A stretch of DNA of 64,000 nucleotides from Dissophora ornata (taxonomy: Eukaryota > Mortierellomycota > Mortierellomycetes > Mortierellales > Mortierellaceae), in contig MU616607.1 in NCBI GenBank assembly GCA_025201705.1, positions 1-64,000 on the forward strand, given 5' to 3'. The notes beneath the pieces are model-generated. The model was not told where the DNA came from and searched no databases. It saw only the letters and a program-made list of their open reading frames with translations. Of the stretch, positions 22,181-35,416 are shown piece by piece (position 1 is the stretch's first letter; each line of letters starts with the position of its first letter). Both the position numbers and the translations under genes were made by a program.

Positions 22181-23665
22181 ACCAAGTGGTGGATTAGTGG
22201 GCAACTCACACGGCCACACACTGCGTTGTCTTTGCACAGCTCATTGTCCGCAACTAGTGTAACGGAACAAAGTCTTTTATCGCTCAGGTCCGTAACACTC
22301 ATACCTACAACTTGATGCACAGTGTCAACATTGGCGATGTCGGAAAGAATAAGGGCCGCGACGGCATTGATAGCGGCTGGATCCAGTTCACAAACGTCCG
22401 CATTCCCCGTACCAATATGCTGATGAAGCACACCAAGGTTTCGCGTACTGGCGAGGTAAAGGAACCTGCCGTGGCCCAGTTGACCTATGGCGTTCCGATT
22501 CAGGGCCATGTTGCTATGGTTGTTGACTCGGGCAACATTGCCAAGAAGGCTGTCGCGATCACAGGTCGCTATGCTGCCAGTTCTCTTCCAACCCTTATGA
22601 AGTTCAAGAGACCAAACTGATTGGCTATGCCATCCGCCAGTACCGCCTCATGCCACTCTCAGCCCAGGCATATGCTTTCCACCCTGCGGGTGTCGAGACC
22701 AACAAGTTATACGAGAAACTCATGGACAAGCTCGAGTCGACTCATCCTGATGACGCTTCAACGGATGCAGTGATTGATAGACTCATGCTACCTCGGCTGG
22801 ATTGAAAGCTTTCCGCACTTGGTCAACGTTGAATGCCATCGAGGCCTGTCGCCAAACTCTCGGTGGTCATGGATACTCTGCTTGCACTGACCTCTCCACC
22901 ACCTACAACGATTTTGCTGTCCACACCTGGGATGGAGACAATACCATTCTGACTCTCCAATCAGGATGTTATCTCGTCAATCGCTACCGTGAGGCACTCG
23001 CCGGAAAGACGACTAAAAGGAGTCGATCACCTCAACAATCTCGACACACTTCTCATTCAAATATGTGCAGTCAAGACTCTCGAGGAGATCTTAGACTTTG
23101 ATGTTATCCAGCAAGTTTGGGGTGTTGGCGCTGCCAAATTTTTCAAGAAACCTGAGGTGACTCTAGTGTATCGCTGAAGCAGGGTATGAACCCTGAGGTT
23201 GCATACGAGGAGTGCTCTCAGGCGCGTCTGACTGCCTCGAAGATTCATGCTTCCGGTTGCGTTCTCCGTCGTTTTGCTCAGGCCACCAAGAGTGCCTCCG
23301 AGGGTCTCCGCCCTGTCTTGAACAAGATTTGCCTGCTTTACGGTCTCTACTCGATCGAGCAAAACTCTTGGTTCTTCCTGAAGTACCGCTGTTTCACACC
23401 TTCACAAATAGACTTTGTTCGTTCTTAGGTCAATGTCCTCTGCAATGATGTCCGTTAATAGTACATTCCGTTGATCGATGCATTCAATTATTTCGATTAC
23501 ATGATCAACTCGACCTTGGGAGTGTATGATGGAAACGCGTACGAGAAATACTTTGATCAGGCCAAGGGACAGGACCCTATTTGCCAGCCACACACATACT
23601 TGACATTGATTCAGTCGCTTCTCCGCAGCGACATTAAGGATGATGGCAACGATGACGATGAGTAG
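22181..23665 (+). pseudogene. Acyl-CoA oxidase remnant, unit 3
   Basis: Begins at the ACC AAG TGG TGG junction shared by the truncated copies. Lesions include a changed WWISG segment, a frameshift at about 22580-22620, a small deletion at the HTWDGDN catalytic segment, a frameshift near 23150 and a stop at 23426-23428. The original stop context is kept at 23663-23665. Confidence 0.9.
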
Positions 23666-23955
23666 AGATATTATAGTGTACCGAGAGCTTAGAAAGCACA
23701 TACACACTCATTGGAAATCAATATAAAACTCAAAAGCGACATGTCAATCGTGTCAACGATTTATTTTGCTCTTGAAGAATAACATAATACATCAAGAAGA
23801 TAAGAGGATGTCCTGCATAACACCTGTCTCTTAGCAGGTATGTAAATGTAGAGGCACATTGTCATGGATCGAACCAAGCGTGCAACGCGGGAATGAAACA
23901 GGGTGGTGGACGATTGGATCATAGGGTATGCGTTACAGTGAGGTGTGCCAAATCA

Positions 23956-25033
23956 CTACAAACTTATGAGAGACGAGCAGTTAGCTGTTTTTGCATTCGA
24001 GGGGTCGAGCTGGTTGAGAACGAACCGAAGAACCACGATGGAGTTGATCATAGTCACTAAATGTAGAGCCGTGCGAGAATGTTTAGTTTAAAGCGTATGG
24101 TACAAATCAACGAGGTATAAGATAGGGAACTTCTGGTTGGAAGTCTTACAATGTTCGTTCAAGGAAAGGGAGCAGAGGTCCTGGAGCACAACATTGGTGA
24201 CACCAGTGTCGTTCTGGAAGCAGGTCGTGTAAGGGGTAACAACTTCGTCGTATCTATCATTCACCGTACCAAGACAGGAGACAATGGTTAGCGTGATAAA
24301 CAAGGGCCGCATCGCTCTACTTCAATATAAATCCGAATTATGCTTACTTGGTGGCAATGTTCGAGAAAATGACACCAGGGGCTGTATCGCCTCCGGCGTT
24401 CAACTTGGTCATGAATGTCGAGCCAGACACCATCTCGGTGAACGATGGGGCAAACAAGTTAAAGAACGCCGCCAAAGGTGAAAAGATGCCCCATGCTTTG
24501 GTCAACGTCGTGAGCGAGTCCAAAGTGGTACCACGGGTGACCGGCGAGATGCCGATGTGTCGGTAAACCTTGCCGGCACCGTCCAAGTACTTCATCCAAT
24601 ATCTAGCAAGAATGCCGCCTTGGGAATGGCCAACGATATCGACTTGCGTCACATTCATCTTGGCCAGGACATTGTCAGCGAAGGTAGCTAATTCTTGGGC
24701 GGAATGCTCGACGGAAGCCAGACCGCCAACGCCAGGGAGGCTGTATATGCCGTAGGTAAGTCCAAAAACACAGTAACCGTTTTTGATGAATACAGGTGCG
24801 AATGTCCACCACGAGTCGACGGTGAGTAGGGTGGAATGAACCAAGATCAAAGGACGCGGGTGGGCGGCAGTCAGCTTGCAGTTGTAGTTGTTGATGCCGG
24901 AAATCGCACGCTTTTGAAGACCAGTAACTGGAGAATCGGTGCTCACAGGTAGAGCAGCAACTTGGACAACCGAAAGAGCCACGAGAATAGCGGCAGATGC
25001 GGCGCCCAGAACTGAGGAGATGGCAAACTTCAT
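23956..25033 (-). CDS. Secreted class-2 lipase, copy 3 (most divergent)
   Basis: Exons 24348-25033, 24150-24253 and 23956-24056 join to 296 residues. The first exon is one codon shorter (GIYSLPGVGG in place of a YPxIPGFGG segment), and the stop is one codon later. Signal peptide, KR site, GHSQGG, KYDEVVTPY and LNEH are kept. The segment after the nucleophile differs from all sisters: SPVTRGTTLDSL has Arg where the others have THGTT, and the following lid-like stretch reads LTKAWGIFSPLAAFFNLFAP. The frame is open and the splice sites are intact, so it is probably functional but may have changed specificity. Alternatively it is in early decay. Confidence 0.85.
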
Positions 25034-26523
25034 TTCGATGGAGTGTTTCGTATATCCGTAAAGGAAGTGGAGGGTGCTGTAGTTAGTAGCTGGTGAAAGT
25101 AGAAGGAGAGGAGGGATGATCGCGAGGTTGGAGAAGCTGAGGATATGGAGAAAAGAGACGGATTTATATCGCTATTTGTACCTTTTCCAGTTGGTCGTTT
25201 TCTTCAATCTTGCTGACCAAGGGTAGCTACAGAGAAATGCTAGGCAACCGGAGTCTGGCACATTCAGCGCAACCCTACGCTCCAGCTAAAGGCTATTGTT
25301 TTTGGATGTTATGAGCTGTTGTTGACCTACGCCGATTATTTGTTGTTGGACTTAGCTTAATGCCAGGAAGAGTTTGTGTTCAGGAGAAGAGAAATGTGCA
25401 TTACGCAGGGCCCAATAAGAACGGTCTGTTTGTTTGCCTTCTTGATCGGCAAGAATGGCAGCAAAGTACTTCTGGCGCGACATTCCCGAAAGAGGCGGAG
25501 ACTACGATTGTGCCGTCGGAGATAGTCCAAGAGCGTCTTTATTTTGGTTACACAAGACCATAACAATATGAAAAATACAAACCCTCCACATGCATGGAGA
25601 TAGCTTTTGCGTTCTCCACACAAGCAAATAATGAGATACTCTGCGGAGCTCGATAATTCTTCCTCGTGCCAGTGTTTTGATTCAATGGAATCCCTAACAA
25701 AATGGCTTATATCACCGACGAATGGTTCGTACTGGAGGGTCTCCCGGAGCCTGGCCCGAAGCTCGTGAATAAATTATTGACGCGCTATCCGATATATATT
25801 TTGACTATTTTGACTGTTTATTGCCACTGCAAGGATGCATATATGCAATATCGCGCAGTCTGATGCGGGTTCAGATGCATGGCGGATCATCAACTCAATC
25901 CCTCCACTTTGCTCACCACTTTTTGTTCCTCGCCCACTCCACAGGCAGAATAGGAAATTCTCTCATTTCTCATAAGTAACACGTCGATGGATGAGCTGGT
26001 TGCCTTTGTTGAGAAGAATTGTAATTCTCCCCAGCGACAGAGCCGGGTATATGGCCTGGCGTGTCTGCATGTCTGTTAGCACGTTGGCGTGAATGTGATG
26101 TATTGCGTTTCTGCTCCAGGAAAATATGGCGAATACATGTGCTTCCCCACAATCCACAAACAGGGTTGAAATAAGAGCACCGTGTCCATGTTCACCGCAA
26201 ACGCCAAATGTTTTTTTTCCCAACACTTGTGGGAAGCAGTGTGGCCACAATGTATTTCGTCGTTCACTAATTTTAATGTCCGCCTTCGCGTCCCTGAAAA
26301 CATTCCATCCCATGCGCTGGTCTTATGATATATGCCTTGCTTCAATGCTCATTAATGCATCTGTAAACCGTGCCCTATTCCGCGTCTCCGACGGCGTTGC
26401 TTATAAGCACTAATACAATCCAGTTCGTGGGGTGTTATCGCATATTATCTTTACTCGCATGCCTGTGGGCAACCGTCATAGAGCAAGTACATTCCGCGCT
26501 GTTTCAAACTGCCAGACGCATGA

Positions 26524-27215
26524 CCGATGCGCTCGACATGGCATTCATGCTCACACGGGAGCACTCGAACCGAATCCTTGGCCGCATATTCTACCAAGCA
26601 GAATGAGCACAGTTCTTAGATTGGGTTATTGCCCCAAGATTTTTGAATCTGATGAAAGCGCAGGTGGTGTTTGCATCGCCGCCGTAAACGTTGACATTCG
26701 GGTTGTCTCGTTAGCGCCGGGTGAACTGTCAGATGACAAATCGCGAGACGAATCACGGCTTCACAGCCTTCCCGTCCGAGTCAGGTTCATGAGGGTATTG
26801 TTATGGTTCTCTGGCTGAGGTTTGTGCAGTTTTCCGTCTTCGTTCGGAGAGTCATTGATTTTTCCGAAGCCCGATCAGTCGTTCCTCCGTTATACATCAC
26901 TGCCGCAGGGACCAGGGTGTCGTTCTTGTCAGGAAAGTGGCGTTGTTGAGAGGGTAAATTCAGATGGGGGAGGACTTACTGGTGACTCTCCGTTCTAGTA
27001 CGCGTGCTTTCTCACTGCCCATAGCATATTCTACTGTTGTCTATGGCCGCAAGACAGCATGTTTAAAGATGGAGCTGGGCTTGTCAATCAACACGTATTC
27101 CCAGCGTTAATACTATCTCAGAGCAATGACCGCGGAAGGATGTTCAGAAAAAGTAATACCGACTTACAGAGTCCAATAAAGAGCAACATCAACCCGCCAA
27201 TAGACATCCTCGTTG
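26524..27215 (-). pseudogene. RING-H2 gene remnant, unit 4
   Basis: The most shortened copy. The MILKFSR region has lost sequence near 27040, the segment around the RING has indels, the start codon is changed, and the third exon is absent. Confidence 0.83.
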
Positions 27216-27340
27216 AGATCGAGGCAGAGTTCTATTGAGAGCGAAGTTGGTGGCAAAAAAAATTTAAAAGTTGGTGAAATTCAAAACAGGCAGCATTTGA
27301 AGTGCCCACATCCACAGGTGAACATTCCTGTGTAACCGTA

Positions 27341-28831
27341 ACCAAGTGATGGATTGGAGGCCAGCTCATACGTTCACACACTGCGTTGCCTTTGCACAGC
27401 ACATTGTTCGCGGCAAGTGTAACGGAACAAAGTCTTTTGTCGCTCAGGTCCATAACACTCATACCTACAACATGATGCACAGTGTCAACATTGGCGATAT
27501 CGGAAAGAAGATGGGTCGCGACGGTATTGATGGCTGGATGTAGTTCACAAACATCCGCATTCGTACTAACATGTTCACGAGATATACCGAGTTTTCACGT
27601 ACTGGCGAGGTTAGGGGGCTCCCCGTGGCCCAGTTAACCTATGGCGCTCCGATTAAGGGCCATGTTGCTATGGTTTTTGACTAGGTCAACATTGTCAAGA
27701 AGGCTGTCATGATCGCAGGTCGCTATGCTGCCAGTTCTATTCCTACCCGCATGACGTTCAAAAGTCCAAGCTGATTGACTACGCAATCCACCAGTACCGC
27801 CGTATACCACTCTTGGCCCAGGCATTTGCCCCTCGCGGGTGTTGAAACCAACAAGTTGTACGAGGAACTCATGGATAAGCTCGAGTCGACTCAGCCTGAC
27901 GACGCTTCGATGGGTGCAGTGATTGATACCCTCAAAAAAACTCATGATACCTCGGCTGAATTGGAAGCTTTTTGGGCCTGGTCGACGTGGAACGTCATCG
28001 AGGTCATTCGCCAGACTCTTAGCGGTCATAGTTATTTTGCACACACTGGTCTCTCCACCACCTACAACGAATTTTCTGTCCACTGCACCTGGGATGGAGA
28101 CAATACTTTCTGACTCCCTAACCCGAACGTTATCTCGTCAATTGCTACAATGAGGCACTCTCCGGGAAGACTAAACTAGAAGGAGTTGATCACCTCTACA
28201 ATCTCGACACACTCCTAACCCGAGGATGTGCGGTCAAGACTCTCGAGGAGATCCTGGACATTCATGTTATCCAGCAAGTTTGGGGTGTCGTCACTGTCAA
28301 CGTTGTCACGGAAGCTGAGATGGCTTCAGTGTATCGCTGAAGCAAGGTATGAACTCTGAGGTCGCATAGGAGGAGCGCTCTCAGACTCGTCTTGTAGTCG
28401 CGAAGATCTATTCTTTCGGTTACGTCTTCCGTCGTTTCACTCAGGCTGTTGAGAGTGCCTCCGAGGGTTTCCGCCCTGTCTTGACAAAGATTTTCCCCCT
28501 TTGCGGATCCTACTTCACTGATAAAAACTCTGGGGTTTTCCTTTAGTACCGCTGCTTCACACCTTCGCAGATGGACCTTGTTCGTTCTCAGGTCAATGTT
28601 CTCTGCCGCGATTTCCGTCAGGAGTACATTCCGTTGATTGATGCGTTCAATTGTCCCGATTACATGTTCAACTCGCCCTTGGGAGTGTATGATGGAAAAT
28701 ACGAAAAGTACCTTGATCAATTCAAGAGGCAGAACATTGTTGGCCAGCCACACCTATACTTGACCTTGATTCAGTCGCTTCTCCATCGCGACATTGAGAA
28801 TGATGAAACTCTCGAAGATGATGGCGAGTGG
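27341..28831 (+). pseudogene. Acyl-CoA oxidase remnant, unit 4
   Basis: Truncated at the same 5' junction. A stop follows GIDGWM at 27541, several frameshifts lie between 27560 and 28340, and the catalytic segment reads CTWDGDN then shifts. The terminal stop is lost (GAG TGG at 28826-28831). Confidence 0.9.
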
Positions 28832-29144
28832 AGATATTGTAGTGCACCGAGAGCTTAGAAAGAACATATCCGCTCGTTAGGACATCAATACGACACTCCA
28901 AAGCGACATGTCCATAGTTCGTGTCAACGATTTATTTTGAGCATTAAGACATAATACAATATATTAAAAAGACAAGAGGATGTCCTGCATCACACCTGTC
29001 TCTTAGAAAGTCTGTACATGTAGAGTCACATTGCGATGGATCTACTAAGGGGGGTGGATCAAACCAAGCGTGCAACGCGAGGATGAAACAGGATGATTGA
29101 CTCTAGGACCATAGGTATGTGTTACAGTGCGGTGTTTGAATTCT

Positions 29145-30226
29145 CTACGCACTTATGAGGTTCAGGCAGTTAACTGTCTTTGCATTCGAGGGGTCAAGCT
29201 GGTTGAGAACGAATCGAAGAACCACGAAGGAGTTGACCATGGTCACTAAATGTACAGCCGTGGGAGAATGGTTTAGTTTAACGCATATAGGACAGATCAA
29301 CGAGACATAAGATAGGGAACTTCTGGGTGAAAGTCTTACAATGTTCGTTCAAGGAAAGGATGCAGAGGTTTTGAAGCACAACATTGGTGACGCCAGTGTC
29401 TTCCTGGAAGCAGGTAGTGTAAGGGGTGACAACCTCGTCGTATCTATCATTCACCATACCAGGACAGGAAACAATGGTTAGCATGATAAACAAGAGCAAC
29501 AGCGCTCTACTTCAATATATATCCAAACTATGCTTACTTGGTGGCAATGTTTGAGAAAATGACACCAGAGGCTGTATCGCCTCCGTCGTTCAACTCGGTC
29601 ATGAATGTCGAGCCGGACACCATCTCGGGGAATGATGGGGCAATTACGTTAAAGAACGCCGACAAGGGTGCAAAGACGCCCCATGCTTTGGCCCATGTCG
29701 CGAGCGAGTCCAGCGTGGTGCCATGGGTGATCGGCGAGATACCGATGTGTCGGTAAACCTTGCCGGCACCGTCCAAGTACTTCATCCAATATCTAGCAAG
29801 AATGCCGCCTTGGGAATGGCCAACAATATCGACCTGCGTCACATTCATCTTGGCCAGGACATTATCAGCGAAGGTAGCCAATTCTTGGGCGGAGGACTCG
29901 ACGGAAGCCAGACCACCAAAGCCAGGGATGGTGGGGTATAAGCCGTAGGTGAGTCCAAAGACACAGTAGCCGTTTTTGATGAGTACAGGTGCGAATTCCC
30001 ACCACGAATCGACGGTAAGCAGGGTGGAATGGACCAGGATCAAAGGACGCGGGTGGGCGGCAGTCAGCTTGCAGTTGTAGTTGTTGATGCCGGAAATGGT
30101 GCGCTTTTGAAGACCAGTAGCTGGTGAATCGGCGCTCATAGGGAGAGCAGCAACTTGGACAACCGAAAGGGCCACGAGAATAGCGGCAGATGCAGCGCTC
30201 AAGACCGAGGAGATGGCAAACTTCAT
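29145..30226 (-). CDS. Secreted class-2 lipase, copy 4
   Basis: Exons 29538-30226, 29340-29443 and 29145-29245 join to 297 residues. Signal peptide, KR then TISGINNY, GHSQGG, ATKYDEVVTPY and LNEH are all present. It has EFAPVLIKNGY, GVFAPLSAFFNVIAPSFPEM and GSTFMTELNDGG, a group shared with copies 5 and 6. The C-terminal exon ends with NCLNLISA, one codon longer than in copies 1, 2 and 7. Intact splice sites and open frames support a working gene. Confidence 0.88.
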
Positions 30227-31697
30227 TTTAATGGAGTGTTTCGTATATCCGTAAAGGAAGTGGAGGGTGCTGTAGTTTGTGGCTGGTAGGAGTAGAAGAG
30301 GAGGAGGGATGATCGCGAGGTTGGAGAAGCTGAGGATGTGGAGAAAAGAGACGGATTTATCTCGCTATTTGTACCTTTTCCAGTCGGTCGTTTTCTCCAA
30401 GCTTGGTATCCAAGGGTAGCTTCAGAGAATCGATCGGCAACCGGTTCTGGTGCATTCGGTGTAACCCTAAACTCCAGCTAAGGGCTGTTGTCTGTTGGGA
30501 GATATGAGCTGTTGTTGACCAACGCCGATTATTTGTTGTTGAACTTAACTTAATGCCAGGAAGAGTTTGCGTTCAGAAGAAAAATGTGCACTCCGCAGGG
30601 CCCAATAAGAACGGTCCATCTTTTTCCCTTCTTGTTCGGCAAAAAGGACAACAAAGTACTTCTCGCGCGACATTCCAGGAAGAAGTAGAGACCACGATTG
30701 CACCATCGGAGAAAGTTCAAGGTCCTCTTTATTTTGGGTTGCACAAGACCATAACAATATGGATATCGTAAAAAATACAAACCCTCCACATGCATGGAGA
30801 TAGCTTTTGCGTTCTCCACACACGCAAACATTGAGATATTCTGCGGAGCTCGATACTTCTTCCTCGTGCCAGTGTTTTGATTCAATTGAATCCCCTATCA
30901 ATGCGGTTTATATCACCAACGAATGGTTCGCACTGGAGGGCCACTTGGCGCCTGGCCCGAAGCTCTTGAATAAATTATTGACGCGCTATCCGATATTTAT
31001 TTTGACTATTTTGACTGTTTATTGCCTGCAAGGATGCATGCATGCAATATTGCGTCGTCTGATGCAGGTTCAGACGCATGGCGGATCATCAACTCAATCC
31101 CTCCACTTTGCTCACCACTTCATTCACGTCGCCCGCTCCACACGAAGATGTGGCAGGATAGGAAATTCTCTCATTTCTCATAGGCAATACGTTGATGGAC
31201 AAGCTGATCACCTTTGTTAATCAGAACTGTAATTCTCACCAGTGACGGGGCTGGGTATATGGTCTGCTGTGTTGGCATGTCTGTTAGCATGTTAGCGCGA
31301 ATGTGATGAATTGCGTTTCTGCTTCAGGAAAATATGGCGAATACATGTGCTTCTCCACAATCCACAAACAGGGTCACGCCAAATGTTTTTTTTCCAACAC
31401 TTGTGGGTCAGCAGTGCCGTCGTGCCGTCACAATGTATTTCGTCGTTCACAAATTTTAATGTCCGCCTTCGCGTCCCTGAAAACATCCCATGCGCTGGTA
31501 ATATGATGTATGCCTTGCATCAATGCTCATTAATGCATCTGCACACCGTGCCCCATTCCACAGCGTCGAATTGCCTTTATTCATTAATGCAATTCAGTTC
31601 ATGTGGTTTTGTCAGATGTTATCTTCACTCGCATGCTTGTAGGTAACGATCATAGAGCAAGTACATTCGGCACTGTTCAACACTGTCGGACGCATGA

Positions 31698-32454
31698 CCG
31701 ATGCACTCGGCATAGTCTTCATGTTCACATGGGAGTGCTCGAATTGAATCCTCGTTCACATATTCTGCCAGGCAGATTGAGCACAGTTCTTGGGTTGAGT
31801 TATTACCCCAGGATTCATGGACATCCGGTCGCGTTGTTACAATATTGGGGTTTGATGAAAGCGCAAGAGTTATTTTCATCACCGTCATCGTAAACGTCGA
31901 CATTGAGACTATCTTATTAGCACTGAGTGAGCTGTTAGATGACGAGCAGCGCGATGAATCGCGGCTCCAAAGCCTTCCTGTCCTAGCCCGATTCATGACG
32001 GCGTTTTTCTGGTTCACTGGCTGGGGTTCGTACAGTTCTCTTTCTTCATTTGGAGAATCATTGATTTCTTTCAAAGCCTGATCAGTTATCCCTCCGTCAT
32101 AAGTCGCCGTCGTAGTGACTAGGGCGTGGTTCTTGTCAAGAAAGAGGTGTTGTTGAGAGGGCTAGATGCGGATGGGGAAGGACTTATTGACGGTTCTCTG
32201 TTCTAGGATGAGTACTTTCTCATGGTCCATAGCATATTCTACTGATGTTTGTTGTGGAGTTGTTTGGAAGAATCTTAGGATCATGTCTGCAAGACAGCCT
32301 ATTGAAAGATGGAAGTAGGCTTGTCAGCCAGCATGCATTACCTGCGTTGATGCTATCTCGGAGCAAAGAGTCAGAAAGGATGTGCGAATAAAGGAGTAAC
32401 TACTTATAGTCCAATCAAGAGCAACATCAATCCGCCAATAGCCAGCACCCTCAT
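31698..32454 (-). pseudogene. RING-H2 gene remnant, unit 5
   Basis: A long readable stretch (31700-32074) keeps the first RING half (CSICLAEYVNED, then LPCEHEDYAECI). G is replaced by E before the first histidine, and the frame runs on into spacer sequence because the third exon is absent. A stop lies at the MILKF side. Confidence 0.83.
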
Positions 32455-32565
32455 TACGCTCGAGGCAGAGTTCATTGCGAGCGAGGTTGGTGGCAAAGAG
32501 AATTTACAAGAGCAACTACATATAATGTGCCCGAATTCACAGGTGGACATTTTTGTGTAACCGCT

Positions 32566-34050
32566 ACCAAGTGGTGGATTGGAGGAGCGGCCCATACGGC
32601 CGCCCACTGCGCTGTCTTTACACAGCTCATTGTCCGCGACAAGTGCTACGGATCAGAGTCTTTTGTGACTCAGGTTCGTGACACTCACACCTAAAACTTG
32701 ACACCCGGTGTCCAAATAGGCGATATCGGAAAGAAGATGGGTCGCGACGGTATTGATAACGGCTGGATCCAGTTCACAAGCGTCCTCATCCCCCGTACCA
32801 ACATGCCGATGAAGCACACCAAGGTTTCACGAATTGGGCAGGCTAAGGAACCTCCCATGGCCCAGTTGACTTACGGCGCTCCCATCCAGGGCCGTGTTGC
32901 TGTCGTCGTTGACTCAAGCAACATTGTCAAGAAGGTTGCCACGATCGTAGGTTGCTATGCTGCTGTCCGTTGCCAGTTCCCCTCCATCCCTCATAACATC
33001 CAAGAGACCAAACTGATTGGCCGTGCCATCTACCAGTACCGCCTTATGACACTCTTAGCCCAGGCATATGCCTCCCACTTCACGGGTGTCGAGACCAACA
33101 AGTTGTACGGGAAACTCATGGCCAAGCTTGAGTCGACTAATCCTGATGACGCTTCGATGGGCGAAGTGATTGGTAGCCTCAAATAGACTCATGCAACCTC
33201 GGCTGAATTGAAAGCCTTCCGCGCCTGGTCAACGTTGAACTCCATAAAGGCCTGTCGCCTGACTCTCGGCGGTCATGGATACTATGCTCACACTGGTCTC
33301 GCCACCACCTACAACGACTTTTCTGTCCACTGCACCTGGGATGGAGACAATACTATTATGACTCTCCAATCCGGACGTTATCTCGTCAATCGCTACCGTG
33401 AGGCGTTCACCGGAATGATGCAACCAGAAGGAATGAACTACCTCAACCATCTCGATGCTTTTCTCACTCAAGGATGCGCAGTCAAGACTCTCGAGGTGAT
33501 TTTGGACTTCGATGTTATCCAGCAAAATTGTGGTATCGTCACTACCGCCGTTGTCAATAGAGCTAGAGATGGCTTTAGTGTTTCGCTGAAGCAAGGTATG
33601 AACTCTGAGGCTGCATACGAGAAATGCTCTCAGGCGCGTCTGGCTGCCTTGGAGATCCATTCTTTCAGTTACGTCGTCCGTCGTTTCACTTAGGCTGTCA
33701 AGAGTGCCTCCAAGGGTCTGCGCCCTGTCTTGACCAAGATTTGCCTCCTACACGGTCTCTACTCGATCAAGCAGAACTCTTGGTTCTTCCTGCAGTACCG
33801 TTATTTCACACCTTCACATATTTGTTCGTTGTCAGGTCAATTTTCTCTGCTGCGATGTTCGTCAGGAGTACATTCGGTTGGTCGATGCATTCAATTATTC
33901 CGATTACATGATCACTCAGCCTTGGGAGCGTATGATGGAAACGTGTACGAGAAGTACTTTGATCAAGTCACCCTATTGGACAGTCACACCCATACTTTCT
34001 CGCTTCTCCGCCGCGACATTGATGATGGTGGCGACGATGACTACGAGTAG
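32566..34050 (+). pseudogene. Acyl-CoA oxidase remnant, unit 5 (few lesions)
   Basis: Truncated at the same junction. From 32566 to 33693 the frame is kept but carries stop codons at 32692 (TAC to TAA), 33184 (GAG to TAG) and 33691 (CAG to TAG). Later a rearranged CACATATTTGTTCG segment (33816-33829), also seen in unit 6, breaks the frame. The catalytic CTWDGDN segment is readable. The original final stop context is at 34048-34050. Confidence 0.9.
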
Positions 34051-34334
34051 AGATATTATAGTGCACCAAGAGCTTAGAAAACACATACCCGCTCATTAGA
34101 ACAGCAATATAACACGCAAAAGCGACATGTCGATAGTTTGTGTTAACGATTTATTTTGCGCACGAAGGCATAACACTATACATTAAGACAAGGGGACGTC
34201 CTGCATCACACCTGTCTCTTAGAAAGTCTGTACATCATTGTGATGGATCGAGCCAAGCGTGTAAGGTGGGAATAAAATAGAATAATGGACGATAGGATAA
34301 TAGGGTATGTGTTACAGTGAGGCGTTTGAATTCT

Positions 34335-35416
34335 CTACGCACTTAAGAGGTTCAGGCAGTTAGCTGTCTTTGCATTCGAGGGGTCGAGCTGGTTGAGAAC
34401 GAATCGAAGAACCACGAAGGAGTTGACCATGGTCACTAAATGTACAGCCGTGGGAGAATGGGTTAGTTTAAAGCGTATAGGACAGACCAACGAGACATAA
34501 GATAGAAAACTTCTGGTTGGAAGTCTTACAATGTTCGTTCAGGGAAAGGGCGCAGAGGTTCTGAAGCACAACATTGGTGACGCCAGTGTCTTCCTGGAAG
34601 CAGGTAGTGTAAGGGGTGACAACCTCATCGTATCTATCATTCACCGTGCCAGGACCGGAAACAATGGTTAGCGTGATAAACAAGGGCAACAGCGCTCTAC
34701 CTCACTGTATATCCAAACTATGCTTACTTGGTGGCAATGTTTGAGAAAATGACACCAGAGGCTGTGTCGCCTCCGTCGTTCAACTTGGTCATGAATGTCG
34801 AGCCGGACACCATCTCGGTGAATGATGGGGCAATTACGTTAAAGAACGCCGACAAGGGTGCAAAGACGCCCCATGCTTTGGCCCATGTCGCGAGCGAGTC
34901 CAGAGTGGTGCCATGGGTGATTGGTGAGATACCGATGTGTCGGTAAACCTTACCGGCACCTTCCAAGTACTTCATCCAATATCTAGCAAGAATACCGCCT
35001 TGGGAATGGCCAACAATATCGACCTGCGTGACATTCATTTGGGTCAGGACATTGTCAGCGAAGGTAGCCAATTCCTGAGCGGAGGACTCGACGGAAGCCA
35101 GACCACCAAAGCCAGGGATGGTGGGGTATAAGCCGTAGGTGAGTCCAAAGACACAGTAACCGTTTTTGATGAGTACAGGTGCGAATTCCCACCACGAATC
35201 GACGGTAAGCAGGGTGGAATGGACCAGGATCAAAGGACGCGGGTGGGCGGTAGTTAGCTTGCAGCTGTAGTTGTTGATGCCGGAAATGGTGCGCTTTTGA
35301 AGACCAGTAACTGGAGAATCGGCGCTTATAGGGAGAGCAGCAACTTGGACAACCGAAAGAGCCACGAGAATAGCGGCAGATGCAGCGCTCAGGACCGAGG
35401 AGATGGTAAACTTCAT
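34335..35416 (-). CDS. Secreted class-2 lipase, copy 5
   Basis: Exons 34728-35416, 34530-34633 and 34335-34435 join to 297 residues. Leader MKFTISSVLS, KR then TISGINNY, GHSQGG, ATKYDEVVTPY and LNEH are intact. MNVTQVD is preceded by VLTQ instead of VLAK, and WMKYLEGAG replaces WMKYLDGAG; both changes are shared with copy 6. About 250 bp (34918-35165) is identical by eye to copy 6. Ends with NCLNLLSA. Confidence 0.88.

Larger units (their letters stand above)
21352..26523. repeat. Array unit 3
   Basis: A 5.17 kb unit with RING-H2 remnant, acyl-CoA oxidase remnant, intact lipase 3 and spacer 25034-26523. From this unit on, spacers carry an extra segment with CAACACTTGTGGG near 26221 that the spacers of units 1 and 2 lack. 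Small antisense ORFs in the spacer (for example 25357-25623) look like noise. Confidence 0.88.
26524..31697. repeat. Array unit 4
   Basis: A 5.17 kb unit with RING-H2 remnant, acyl-CoA oxidase remnant, intact lipase 4 and spacer 30227-31697. The spacer resembles that of unit 3 closely (AGGAAGAGTTTG near 30557, CAACACTTGTGGG near 31397). Confidence 0.88.

Noticed and set aside
25357..30901. A small spacer gene suggested by similar minus-strand ORFs in the spacers of units 3 and 4.
   Set aside because: The similarity follows from the repeat; frames break in units 1, 2, 5 and 7, and the ends do not match.
32698..33693. Two separate acyl-CoA oxidase-like genes in unit 5.
   Set aside because: They are one frame cut by single-base stops, without promoter or N-terminal domain; a pseudogene explains them better.
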